This document shows positions 1 to 7,945 of a DNA stretch of 64,000 bases, in pieces (positions within the stretch are counted from its first letter, which is position 1; every line of letters begins with the position of its first letter). A model generated the notes under the pieces. It did no database searches. It worked only from the letters and a program-made list of their open reading frames with translations, and was not told the origin of the DNA. Position numbers and translations under genes: made by a program. This DNA comes from Shewanella denitrificans OS217. Its GTDB lineage: Bacteria > Pseudomonadota > Gammaproteobacteria > Enterobacterales > Shewanellaceae. Location: the NCBI RefSeq assembly GCF_000013765.1, contig NC_007954.1:3782001-3846000 (forward strand). The letters run 5' to 3'.

Positions 1-481
1 CGAAGAAATGTGCCTTGGTCAAGACTACATAAATATAAAGCGCGCCAATTAGTTTGATCTAATCTAGACAAGAAATGGCGTACTAAGGATGTTTTACCTA
101 AACCTTGCATGCCATAGACACACGCCGTTTTCAGACCCGTTTTTGATGACAGTTGAAGTTTTTGCAGCAGGGATAACTCCCAATCTCTCCCAATACAAGG
201 TATTAACTGTGTCGGCCGTTCTCTCACATAATCCCACAATGATACCGGGATATCACCTATCAAATCTTCAATAGAAATATGAAAAAACTCACTTAATTGG
301 ACTAGGGTTCGGTATAAAATGTTTTTCCCAGCTTCCGCCCTTTTAATTGAACCAATAGATATCGACAACCTACGAGCCCTGCATTCATCAACTAATTTTT
401 CCTGACTCAGCCCATTTTTTTTCTTAGCAGTTTCAAGGTGTACTTATTAAGAGCCACTCGTCCATGTGGTACTGTTCTCAT
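1..481 (-). pseudogene. XRE-type HTH / STAND ATPase regulator, partial, frameshifted
   Basis: The gene runs off the left edge of the window. Read on the minus strand from the ATG at 481, about 22 codons (MRTVPHGRVALNKY...) lead into a run of eight A (plus-strand T8 at 415-422) and hit a stop two codons later. In the -1 frame the reading is open from the A-run to base 1. It encodes a Cro/C1-like helix-turn-helix (NGLSQEKLVDECRARRLSIS, then GSIKRAEAGK), a linker, and a Walker A P-loop GMQGLGKTS near the window edge. HTH plus P-loop without an obvious receiver domain suggests a STAND/NB-ARC-type regulator; the C-terminus is not visible. One extra A, or a -1 slip on A_AAA_AAA, would join the two parts. 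Pseudogene, sequencing error, phase variation and programmed slippage all remain possible. Confidence 0.65.
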
Positions 482-504
482 CTTGTCGACCTTTCATATA
501 TCAA

Positions 505-518
505 AGTTATATATAACT
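505..518. promoter_or_regulatory. 14-bp perfect palindrome, possible operator of the XRE gene
   Basis: AGTTATATATAACT is a perfect palindrome 23 bp upstream of the ATG at 481. XRE regulators often bind short palindromes in their own promoters. Assignment to this regulator is inference; the site is AT-rich and may also overlap a -10 element. Confidence 0.35.
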
Positions 519-702
519 AGATACAAAAACAAAAAACAAGATAAATCATCATGTTACACATAAATTACACGACTGTTATAGAACTATCACCCACCAGCGG
601 TTCACTTTTTGGTATAGTTCAAAAACACATTTCCTGTGTGACAAATTCAACGTACTTCACCCTGAAGAACTGAATTAACATTCATGAACTAAACCCCTAA
701 GA

Positions 703-1416
703 TCACAAGGCTTTTCTGGCAAGCTGTTGGGTTAGCTCTAACAAACTCACGTCCCCTATTTGGCCATGCCCTGGGATAACCATATCTATGTTTGGGTATT
801 TAACCATGACATTTTGCAATGATTTCGGCCAATCTTTAATTGAAGCATCTTCGATGTTGAGCAGTTTTCTATTGTTAAAACTCTGCACTAAACAACCGCC
901 AAAGAGTAAATTAGATTTCGCTAACCAGACAACAAGATTATCTTGGGTATGACCCGCACCTGGGTAATAAGCTTGGATCACTCCTGGGACTAGATCAAAG
1001 GTCTCAGAAGTGATTTCATTGCTTGCCGGTTCACGGTTATTGGCTTTTAACAATTGATTTGTCAGTGTCGTCGCATAGGTATTTATTTTTAGTTTATTTA
1101 ATACTGCAAGCCCGCCACTGGAGTCTTGATGAAAATGGGTGACTATGACCCCACCTATGGTTAAGCCTTTAACGGTAACCCATTGAATTAATGTGTTGGT
1201 ATCCGCTTCCGTCCATGGGGTGTCAATCAAATAGGCTTGCTTGCCCACGATAACAATTAAGCCGTTTGCAGCCATAACGCCATAAGCGTCACCATCTGAT
1301 AGTGAGGTATGCTGGTAGACAATATCGGAGAGTTGCACAATTTTGAGCTTTGACGGCCCCTGAGCTGCATAAGTGAGACTGGATACCATTAACAATAGAC
1401 ACAGAATAAATCGCAT
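703..1416 (-). CDS. subclass B1 metallo-beta-lactamase (class B carbapenemase-like)
   Basis: A 237-aa zinc hydrolase that would open the beta-lactam ring in the periplasm. A signal peptide is clear (MRFILCLLLMVSSLTYA, cut before AQG). All B1 zinc ligands are present: His94-Phe-His96-Gln-Asp98 (the HxHxD motif, in an IMP-like THFHxDSxGG context), His156 in GAGH, Cys175 in GGC and His217 in PGHG. The Cys ligand and the length separate it from B3 enzymes, glyoxalases and RNase Z. The position equivalent to Lys224, three residues after the zinc Cys, is Gln178; many B1 enzymes use Lys there to hold the substrate carboxylate. An SD-like AGAAGGTGA precedes the ATG. It is a single gene, downstream of the rlmI terminator on the same strand. 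Intrinsic B1 enzymes (SFB-1, SLB-1) are known from Shewanella. Actual beta-lactamase activity is inferred. Confidence 0.85.
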   Translation of the reverse strand: MRFILCLLLMVSSLTYAAQGPSKLKIVQLSDIVYQHTSLSDGDAYGVMAANGLIVIVGKQAYLIDTPWTEADTNTLIQWVTVKGLTIGGVIVTHFHQDSSGGLAVLNKLKINTYATTLTNQLLKANNREPASNEITSETFDLVPGVIQAYYPGAGHTQDNLVVWLAKSNLLFGGCLVQSFNNRKLLNIEDASIKDWPKSLQNVMVKYPNIDMVIPGHGQIGDVSLLELTQQLARKAL

Positions 1417-1563
1417 ACATTCACCTTCTTGGCTTGAAGAAAATACTTAATACTTATTGCATTAGTGAGTTAAATTGCTATTTGTACCCAATTATTGGGC
1501 AGGATTCACTTAAATGCCAACAAAGACAAACTTAAAATCTAACTAACCTTATATAAAGCCAAT

Positions 1564-1594
1564 AAAAATGCAGCCAACTTGGCTGCATTTTTTT
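1564..1594 (-). terminator. rho-independent terminator of rlmI
   Basis: The stem AATGCAGCCAA/TTGGCTGCATT is extended by A/T pairs and has T-rich tails on both strands. It lies 21 bp past the rlmI stop and separates rlmI from the lactamase gene. Confidence 0.85.
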
Positions 1595-1614
1595 CTAAAC
1601 GTATATGGCTTAGC

Positions 1615-2808
1615 CTACCAGACTCTGGCAACCAGTCCCTTAAGGTAATAGCCCTCAGGGAAGGCACTACTGATAGGATGATCGCTCGCTTGATGCATGC
1701 GCTCAACAAACTGCACTTCACGTTTAGCATCAAGGGCGGCATCGGCAACCACTTTTTGGAATAGGTCAGACTCCATCAAGCCAGAGCAAGAAAAGGTCAA
1801 CAATATACCGCCAGGATTAAGTAACTGCATGGCAATCATATTGATGTCTTTGTAGCCACGACAAGCGCCATTGAGCTGCGACTTATTATCGGCAAATTTA
1901 GGCGGGTCAAGCACAATCACATCGAAGGTTTTACCTTCATCACGGTATTGGCGCAATAATTTGAACACATCGGCTTCATGATAATTGACATGGCTATCAT
2001 CGAGACCATTGATGGCCATATTGTCACGCGCCGTTTGCAGTGCTAATGCCGATACATCGACATTCTCAATACTGGCAGCACCCGCTTTGGCAGCATACAA
2101 ACCAAAGGTGCCGGTGTAACAGAAGCAATTAAGCACGGATTTACCTTTCACAAAACGCGCCGCGATAGCGCGGTTATCACGTTGATCTAAATAGAATCCT
2201 GTTTTATGGCCTTTAACCACATCAACCGCTATTTTAATGCCGTTCTCTTCTATGATAATTGGCATAGCTGGCAGCTCACCGTGCAGCAATCCTTGCACGG
2301 GCGCTAAACCTTCCTTCTTTCTTGAATCCACATCGGAGCGCTCATAGATGGCGCAACCTGGGAATTGCAACGCCAATTGCTCAACGAGAGTATCGCGCCA
2401 CTTTTCCGCGCCCGTATTAAGCAGCTGGCATACCAGCACATCGGCATAGCGATCGATAGTGATCCCTGGCAGCCCATCAGATTCTGCAGCAATCAAACGG
2501 TAACCAGTTAACCCCTGTTCACGAATAAGATCTTCGCGTCCTGCCTGAGCTCTTTGAATACGGCGAGCAAAGAAATCGGCGTCTATGGCCTCTTCTTTAT
2601 CGAAGGTCCAAATACGTACTTGAATTTGTGATTCAGGCGACCAAGCACCCCGGCCTAACCAGCGGCCATCATGAGCGACCACATCAACAGTGTCACCCGC
2701 TTGGGGTTTGCCGCCATTGACGTTATGTATGCCGTTAGAAAACACCCAAGGGTGACGGCGCTCTAGTGAACGCTCTCGGCCAGGTTTAAGTTTGATTCTG
2801 ATAGCCAT
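1615..2808 (-). CDS. rlmI: 23S rRNA m5C1962 methyltransferase RlmI
   Basis: SAM-dependent methyltransferase that modifies C1962 of 23S rRNA; 397 aa, matching the E. coli enzyme (about 396). The N-terminus ([27 protein letters not shown]) is a PUA-type RNA-binding domain. The Rossmann methyltransferase part follows, with [16 protein letters not shown] (SAM motif I), VIVLDPPKF (motif IV) and [10 protein letters not shown] carrying the catalytic Cys. The start at 2808 was chosen because the family begins MAIRIKL; the reading frame extends 14 codons further upstream without family support. It is monocistronic, with its own terminator. Confidence 0.93.
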   Translation of the reverse strand: MAIRIKLKPGRERSLERRHPWVFSNGIHNVNGGKPQAGDTVDVVAHDGRWLGRGAWSPESQIQVRIWTFDKEEAIDADFFARRIQRAQAGREDLIREQGLTGYRLIAAESDGLPGITIDRYADVLVCQLLNTGAEKWRDTLVEQLALQFPGCAIYERSDVDSRKKEGLAPVQGLLHGELPAMPIIIEENGIKIAVDVVKGHKTGFYLDQRDNRAIAARFVKGKSVLNCFCYTGTFGLYAAKAGAASIENVDVSALALQTARDNMAINGLDDSHVNYHEADVFKLLRQYRDEGKTFDVIVLDPPKFADNKSQLNGACRGYKDINMIAMQLLNPGGILLTFSCSGLMESDLFQKVVADAALDAKREVQFVERMHQASDHPISSAFPEGYYLKGLVARVW

Positions 2809-3203
2809 TCTGATGCCTAATATAATTGGGAACGGATAATAACAACTCATGCAAGCTAGAGTGACAATACGCAGCGATGAGTTTAATGGCCGCGATCATA
2901 GCCTGTTTTAGGAATAAAAACCTGATAAATAACCATCCATAGCCCCAGACCATAGTTAGCGATGTATTTTCTCCCATAGCTTGTGGGTCTAAGAATCATA
3001 CTCAAAAATAGCCTTATGGGTAATCGTCACTGAAATACAGAGCGAGTAGTGTGATTAAAAATAGTGCTGAATGGCTTAGTAAAATCCATTTATTTTAGTT
3101 AAAGCTTGGGCTTATTTGAATACAGCAATCGAACTAACGGCAGCACCCTTGCACAATGTCCAGTCACAAGTTCAGCATCGAGCCATCATTAAGGAAGATA
3201 CCC
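2809..3203. other. intergenic region between divergent rlmI and the flavin oxidase
   Basis: About 395 bp that must carry the promoters for rlmI (leftward) and the oxidase (rightward). No convincing sigma-70 pair, repeat or small gene was seen. Reading frames here are short and lack ribosome-binding sites. Confidence 0.5.
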
Positions 3204-4937
3204 ATGTCAATAGATCTCGCAATACTTAAGGCCTGCGAAGCCCAATTCTCCACCTTCCCCTTAAAACCTGAATTTATTTGGGCGTGCGATCCTAAGACGG
3301 ATCTAGCCTATCAAGCAGCGCGTAAGGTGTTTAATCGTAAGTTTGATTTTATGCCACCACTTATTATCAAGGTTAAAAACACCGAACAAGTCGCTATGTT
3401 CATGGCTTTTGCTAACAAGCATATTTTGCCCTTTACCGTAAGATCCGGTGGCCATGACCATGAAGGGGAATGTACTGCAACCGGTAAGGTGCTGCTTGAT
3501 TTCTCCTTGATGGATCATGTTGAAATCAAGCCAGGATTAACCCCATACCGAGGACAAATGATCAAACAGCTTGCTGTACAACCTGGTGCAAGATTTCAAA
3601 AAATTAAGCCGGTTCTTGATCAAGCACACTTAGCTATCGCTCACGGCACATGTAAAACGGTAGCCATTGCAGGCTACACCATGGGAGGGGGTTGGGGACC
3701 TTGGACACGCAAATATGGTATGGGTTGTGAACGCTTAACCGGGGCAACCTTAGTGCTTGGCAACGGCGACATTCGCTTTCTGGGCAGTAGCGCCACATTC
3801 AACACACTAACCATAAACCTTAAAACAGAACAGGAAAATGATGAACTCTTATGGGCCCTACGAGGTGGCGGTGGATTAAGCTATGGCATTGTCACTGAAT
3901 TATTTTTTGAACCCTTCGATTTGCCACAAATAGCGAAAAGTTTTGTGATAAAACGCACTACCTTTCCAGTATTGAGCCACATTAAAGCGGTACATATTAT
4001 TGCCGCTTGGGAGCAGGTTATTGCTCAAGGCAATAACCCTCATTTAATAGGAACTAATCTGCAAATGATCGCCAAGCCTGTGGCAAATGAACAAGAGGTA
4101 AGCTGTGACGCGTTACTAGATTGGAACTTTAACGGCCATTTTGGCGGTACGCCACTTGATTTATTGAATATGGTTTTACAATGGGTGAAAACATTAGGGC
4201 AAATAGTTAGGCGGGATAAAAGTTACGCTCGTTTAGGTAAACCACTTCTGGATCAAGGCGATGTAAAAAGCATTAAAGACAGTTTTGACAAAGCCATGCC
4301 TGCAAATACTTGGTATCAATTAAACACTAAAGCCAATAACCAAATCTATCCACTGCATTTTGATCATTGGGATAGAGTTAATAATGGACTAACCCTTGAA
4401 GATGACTGCCCATCACCTCACAAAATAACCTCTAGAATGCCGACTCCTTACTGGAATAAAACCAGTCGAGAACAATTAGTTTGCTCATTGCAATCAAGGC
4501 TATTGCACACTAAAGAGTGTAACACTGTCAGCGCCTACATCACGCTAGGGGCTATCAGTGGTGAGTATTATGCGAAGAAACTCAGCGAACCCAAGGAACT
4601 GCAATTACCGGTTGCATTCCCTTATCAAACCAGTGCCTTTACCATCCAATACCAAGCATGGTGGGATCAGCCAAATGGCAAAGATTGCGCAATGACAGAA
4701 CAAGACATTATAGATGCTATTCCCAATCGCTTAGCAGAAAACCGTGCCCAAGATTGGATAGCCAGTTGCCGTGATTTTCCCATCAAACACACTAAAGGTG
4801 CTTTTATTAGTTTTAAAGATGCCAGTGTGACAACCGAGCAATATTTCACTGACAACTACCACGCGCTTATCGATGTTAAAACAAAACATAGTAAAGATGT
4901 CAATTGCTTACTGAGAAGCCGAAAAACTATTATTTAA
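3204..4937 (+). CDS. berberine-bridge-enzyme-like FAD-linked oxidoreductase
   Basis: A PCMH/VAO-type flavoprotein of 577 aa that oxidises an organic substrate with FAD. The FAD_binding_4 domain lies in the N-terminal half, and the C-terminal BBE motif (YFTDNYHALIDVKTKHSKDVN) ends the protein. Two residues known from BBE enzymes for bicovalent flavin attachment are in place: the His of RSGGHD (8-alpha-histidyl) and the Cys of GTCKTVAIAGYTMGGGWG (6-S-cysteinyl). I chose ATG 3204 because AAGGA sits 8 bp upstream; an ATG at 3156 would add 16 residues but has no SD. No signal peptide is visible, so it is probably cytoplasmic. There is no neighbouring pathway gene, so the substrate (sugar, alkaloid-like or aromatic) cannot be assigned. 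Confidence 0.85.
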   Translation: MSIDLAILKACEAQFSTFPLKPEFIWACDPKTDLAYQAARKVFNRKFDFMPPLIIKVKNTEQVAMFMAFANKHILPFTVRSGGHDHEGECTATGKVLLDFSLMDHVEIKPGLTPYRGQMIKQLAVQPGARFQKIKPVLDQAHLAIAHGTCKTVAIAGYTMGGGWGPWTRKYGMGCERLTGATLVLGNGDIRFLGSSATFNTLTINLKTEQENDELLWALRGGGGLSYGIVTELFFEPFDLPQIAKSFVIKRTTFPVLSHIKAVHIIAAWEQVIAQGNNPHLIGTNLQMIAKPVANEQEVSCDALLDWNFNGHFGGTPLDLLNMVLQWVKTLGQIVRRDKSYARLGKPLLDQGDVKSIKDSFDKAMPANTWYQLNTKANNQIYPLHFDHWDRVNNGLTLEDDCPSPHKITSRMPTPYWNKTSREQLVCSLQSRLLHTKECNTVSAYITLGAISGEYYAKKLSEPKELQLPVAFPYQTSAFTIQYQAWWDQPNGKDCAMTEQDIIDAIPNRLAENRAQDWIASCRDFPIKHTKGAFISFKDASVTTEQYFTDNYHALIDVKTKHSKDVNCLLRSRKTII

Positions 4938-4952
4938 CTCTTAATAGTTATG

Positions 4953-4983
4953 ACCATGGACGCCGCGTAACGGCGTTCATGGT
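4953..4983 (+). terminator. hairpin after the flavin oxidase gene
   Basis: A long inverted repeat, ACCATGGACGCCG then CGTAA then CGGCGTTCATGGT, with a single G-T pair, lies 15 bp past the stop. It has no strong T-run on either side, so termination is likely but not certain. Confidence 0.5.
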
Positions 4984-5018
4984 TAGCAAGATCAGCGCTC
5001 CTTAGACCACTTTGTCAA

Positions 5019-5963
5019 TTATAAGGCTTTAGTCAAACAGTAAGCGGGGTGGTCTTTAGGGTAATCTGTAAGCTCACCAACAACCTCAGGAGATAAAACT
5101 TGAGATGTAGGGTAATGGATCAACCAGTTGCGTAAATTTCTAATCAAGGTATAACGGCAGCTATGCTCCACAATTGTTCCTCTAATGTACTCTTTCGTCT
5201 CACCAGTTTTAATCGTAATAGTCGCTGGTTTAACTGAAGGATCTAGCAAGCGCTGCGATATAACACCTGTGACCTCAGATTGGAGACTCGATAGTGCAAG
5301 TTGAGACATTTCCATCAATAGCGCATCTAAGAGTTCCTTTCCTTGACCGGAGATAATTTTATCAATTTCATCCTTGTTCAACACTCTGCTATTAACCTCA
5401 ATGAGATTTTGATATTCCCAGTTCTGCTTCCTTTTTCCTTTATTCTTTTTTCCACTCCAAACAACCATTTTCAATGACAAGCGTTCTAAATTTTGACTAA
5501 CAAAATAGATCGGCTTCAAAAATATTGTTTTATTATCTGCTTTATCTATCGATACGTAAAAATCTTGGTATTTGCCTAGAAAATCCTGAAATTTAGTCTC
5601 AAGAACTAACCTTGAAATCGGTTCTATTTGCATATTAGCCATGATTTGACGTTCAGAGAGTGCATTATCTTGCAATGAACTATTGATCGCGGCATGAGCA
5701 ACCACTTGTGCCAGCATACCGCCAGCGCCAATGCCTGCGTACATTATAGAAGGCTGATTGATTGAGTCATCATTGACATACTCCCCTCGGACATCAATCG
5801 CTGATAGGGATTCTAAAGAGAAGGTAAACTGCTCTTCCTGAATAAAATCAGCCTTCGATAAGAGTTTTGCCGAAATATAATCGTCTCGATTCGGCGACTT
5901 ACAGCCCGAAAGGGCTGTAAGTATGCACAGTAAAATCAAGGCTTCAAAAAAACACTTTTCCAT
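5019..5963 (-). CDS. putative lipoprotein, unknown function
   Basis: 314 aa. An N-terminal hydrophobic segment ends in a lipobox LSGC (Cys21, Lys at +2), so it should be an outer-membrane-directed lipoprotein. The body has a small glycine/alanine-rich segment (MYAGIGAGGMLAQVVAHAA) near residue 75, and mixed alpha/beta sequence after it. I recognise no enzymatic motif. Its ATG overlaps the stop of the upstream lipoprotein gene (TAATG), so translation is probably coupled and the two products likely act together. I do not recognise the family. Confidence 0.75.
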   Translation of the reverse strand: MEKCFFEALILLCILTALSGCKSPNRDDYISAKLLSKADFIQEEQFTFSLESLSAIDVRGEYVNDDSINQPSIMYAGIGAGGMLAQVVAHAAINSSLQDNALSERQIMANMQIEPISRLVLETKFQDFLGKYQDFYVSIDKADNKTIFLKPIYFVSQNLERLSLKMVVWSGKKNKGKRKQNWEYQNLIEVNSRVLNKDEIDKIISGQGKELLDALLMEMSQLALSSLQSEVTGVISQRLLDPSVKPATITIKTGETKEYIRGTIVEHSCRYTLIRNLRNWLIHYPTSQVLSPEVVGELTDYPKDHPAYCLTKAL

Positions 5964-6649
5964 TACAAGAAAATTCTATTTACTGTATCTTTTACACTCT
6001 CAACGGCTTGATAATAAGCATTTGTCACACCAGGAAATACTTTGGGTTCATCCCACTCGCCTTCTACAGCTACTTTTTTGTCCGCTTGTAAATATTGCAG
6101 GTATTGATTAGTCGATAAATCTACAGAATAAACTAAACCATTAACATAACCTTGCGGATCACTCGTTGGAATGTATGAAGAGTAGCTCCTAAATGCCCCG
6201 TGCTCGACAATGTTCAATACAACAAGTACATCTATATTCAACTTATCCTTTAATGAACGAAAATCTTGTTTCGCAAAGCCCAATTCACCTTTGAATTTTT
6301 TTAATTTTTTGAACTCTTTCGGGTCAATATTAACGAATTCAACTGAACTGCTCTGCTTTCTATAGCCCTCAAGTAAAACTTGCTTTATTGAAGTAATATC
6401 TTCTGTACTTAACGATTCCAAATGTGAACTTAATGAGCTGTTCGCTGCAGAAGCTACACCATAACAAAGCAAACAACCTGCACCATAAATGTTAGTTGTC
6501 GCTTCACCTATGTCAGTGACATAGATCCCTATTTTCTTTTCAGGGCTCAATTGATTTGTTTGTAAAGGGACGAGAGGCTGCGGTGTAGAGCCACATCCAG
6601 TGATAATGAGTGTCGCTAACGACACTAGGATTATAATTATTTTTCTCAT
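5963..6649 (-). CDS. putative lipoprotein, unknown function (first gene of coupled pair)
   Basis: 228 aa with a signal sequence MRKIIIILVSLATLIITGC ending at lipobox Cys19 (Gly at +2). I chose the start at 6649 because it puts the signal peptide at the very N-terminus; the frame extends 24 codons further up but would bury it. A segment GAGCLLCYGVASAANSS (with a CxxC pair) recalls a short hydrophobic patch in the partner protein. The rest (LNIDVLVVLNIVEHGAF, then YVNGLVYSVDLSTNQYLQYL) resembles beta-rich periplasmic lipoproteins that counter or assemble envelope components, but this is only an impression. It forms a two-gene operon with the next gene. Confidence 0.72.
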   Translation of the reverse strand: MRKIIIILVSLATLIITGCGSTPQPLVPLQTNQLSPEKKIGIYVTDIGEATTNIYGAGCLLCYGVASAANSSLSSHLESLSTEDITSIKQVLLEGYRKQSSSVEFVNIDPKEFKKLKKFKGELGFAKQDFRSLKDKLNIDVLVVLNIVEHGAFRSYSSYIPTSDPQGYVNGLVYSVDLSTNQYLQYLQADKKVAVEGEWDEPKVFPGVTNAYYQAVESVKDTVNRIFL

Positions 6650-6977
6650 TGATAGTAGGCTCGTATTTAAACTAACGCTTATAAGGAAAGTGATGCTATT
6701 AAAATTATTGATTAGGTTCAAGAAATTTAACGCCCAGTTGTGAATAAAATGTGATTATTATGTTTTCACATTTAAAGCTCACTGAGACGTTTACACCTTG
6801 AGGTCTTTAAATTATTGATCAACTTTTCAATTTCTATATAACATTTATGGCACTAGCAATCGCTAACTGGTAGGAAGGCATTATTCAATAAACATAATAG
6901 CCAGGTTCACCAAATGAACTTATTTCAAACCATCTTTAAGGCAACAATAAACTAGACTAAGACTCAACAATCAAAGC
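6650..6977. other. intergenic region, AT-rich
   Basis: About 330 bp upstream of the lipoprotein pair and downstream of the LysR gene. It must hold the lipoprotein promoter. I see AT-rich stretches (for example near 6740-6775 and 6830-6850) but no clear terminator for the LysR gene, no repeat and no convincing small gene. Confidence 0.4.
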
Positions 6978-7862
6978 TCAAATCATTTGGTTTAAGGCGA
7001 CTTTCAGTTCAGCCAGCAAAGGCTTGCCTAGGGGGCTAAGCTCGAAACCATGATGCCAAAACAGCTGGGTAAAGCGCGCCATGGGAGCGAGTTCATTGGC
7101 GAGGTTTAGTATAACTAACTCGCCTGAGTCCAACTTGTACTGCACTAACACCTTAGGTAGCACGCTGTAAGCAGGTAATTGGCCCAGCAATGTTAGCAAC
7201 TGGGGTAAATCAGGGCTGATGCAATAATGGCTGCTAAAGCCCACATCGAGGATATCCGCTTTCATCTCCCCCCTGCCCCAAATTAATTCACGGTATTGCG
7301 CCAGCTCGCGGCCATCACAAACTTGACCAGCCAATGGGTGGTCAGGGCTTACTACGAACACATCTTGATAACGTCCTACTCGGCAATATCCCCATTGTAG
7401 CTGAGCCAGACTCAAGTCCTCATTGACGAGTACTAGGTCAATCTCTTTGGTTTTAAAGCTCTCCAGCAAGGCATCACGGCTGTCGCTGATAATCTCCACA
7501 TTGACCTTAGGGAAGGCTTGGCAAAATAGTACAACAGCCTGATTAAGGCTGCTGATGGGAATATAGTTTTCTACACCTAGCACTAAGGTATTTTTACCCT
7601 GCAGGGCTAACACCTCGGCGGCACCTTGAAAACTGTCCCATTGCGATAGTGCCATGATGGCACTTGGCAATAACGCCTCCCCTGCGGCATTGAGTACAAT
7701 CTGATTCTGAGTACGCTCAAACAAGGTCAAGCCAAGATCTAATTCAAGATTGCTCAGCCACTGGCTCACCTGAGACTGGCGCTTACCCATACGCCTTGCA
7801 GCAGCCGATACTGAGCCAAGCTCGGCCGTTAGCACTAAGGCGCGCATACCCTGTAGGTTCAT
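6978..7862 (-). CDS. LysR-family transcriptional regulator
   Basis: 294 aa, normal for the family. The N-terminal winged HTH (MRALVLTAELGSVSAAARRMGKRQSQVSQWLSNLE) covers about residues 4-60. The C-terminal substrate-binding domain follows (LVLGVENYIPISSLNQAVVLF, then EIDLVLVNEDL). ATG 7862 was preferred; a GTG at 7874 would add four residues and neither has a strong SD. It lies 83 bp downstream of chrA on the same strand, so the two are probably co-transcribed and this protein may regulate the transporter gene. The inducer is unknown. Confidence 0.88.
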   Translation of the reverse strand: MNLQGMRALVLTAELGSVSAAARRMGKRQSQVSQWLSNLELDLGLTLFERTQNQIVLNAAGEALLPSAIMALSQWDSFQGAAEVLALQGKNTLVLGVENYIPISSLNQAVVLFCQAFPKVNVEIISDSRDALLESFKTKEIDLVLVNEDLSLAQLQWGYCRVGRYQDVFVVSPDHPLAGQVCDGRELAQYRELIWGRGEMKADILDVGFSSHYCISPDLPQLLTLLGQLPAYSVLPKVLVQYKLDSGELVILNLANELAPMARFTQLFWHHGFELSPLGKPLLAELKVALNQMI

Positions 7863-7945
7863 AGGCAGTACCACTTGATATTGAATTTATGCATCACAGT
7901 TATTCATGAGACATTTGCATCACACTTTTGCATCACATTTTTTAC

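Noticed and set aside
89..274. 61-codon plus-strand frame at the left edge
   Set aside because: It is antisense to the HTH/P-loop reading frame, which has recognisable motifs; no SD.
1579..1764. Plus-strand frame overlapping rlmI
   Set aside because: Shadow of the rlmI C-terminus in another frame, no ribosome-binding site.
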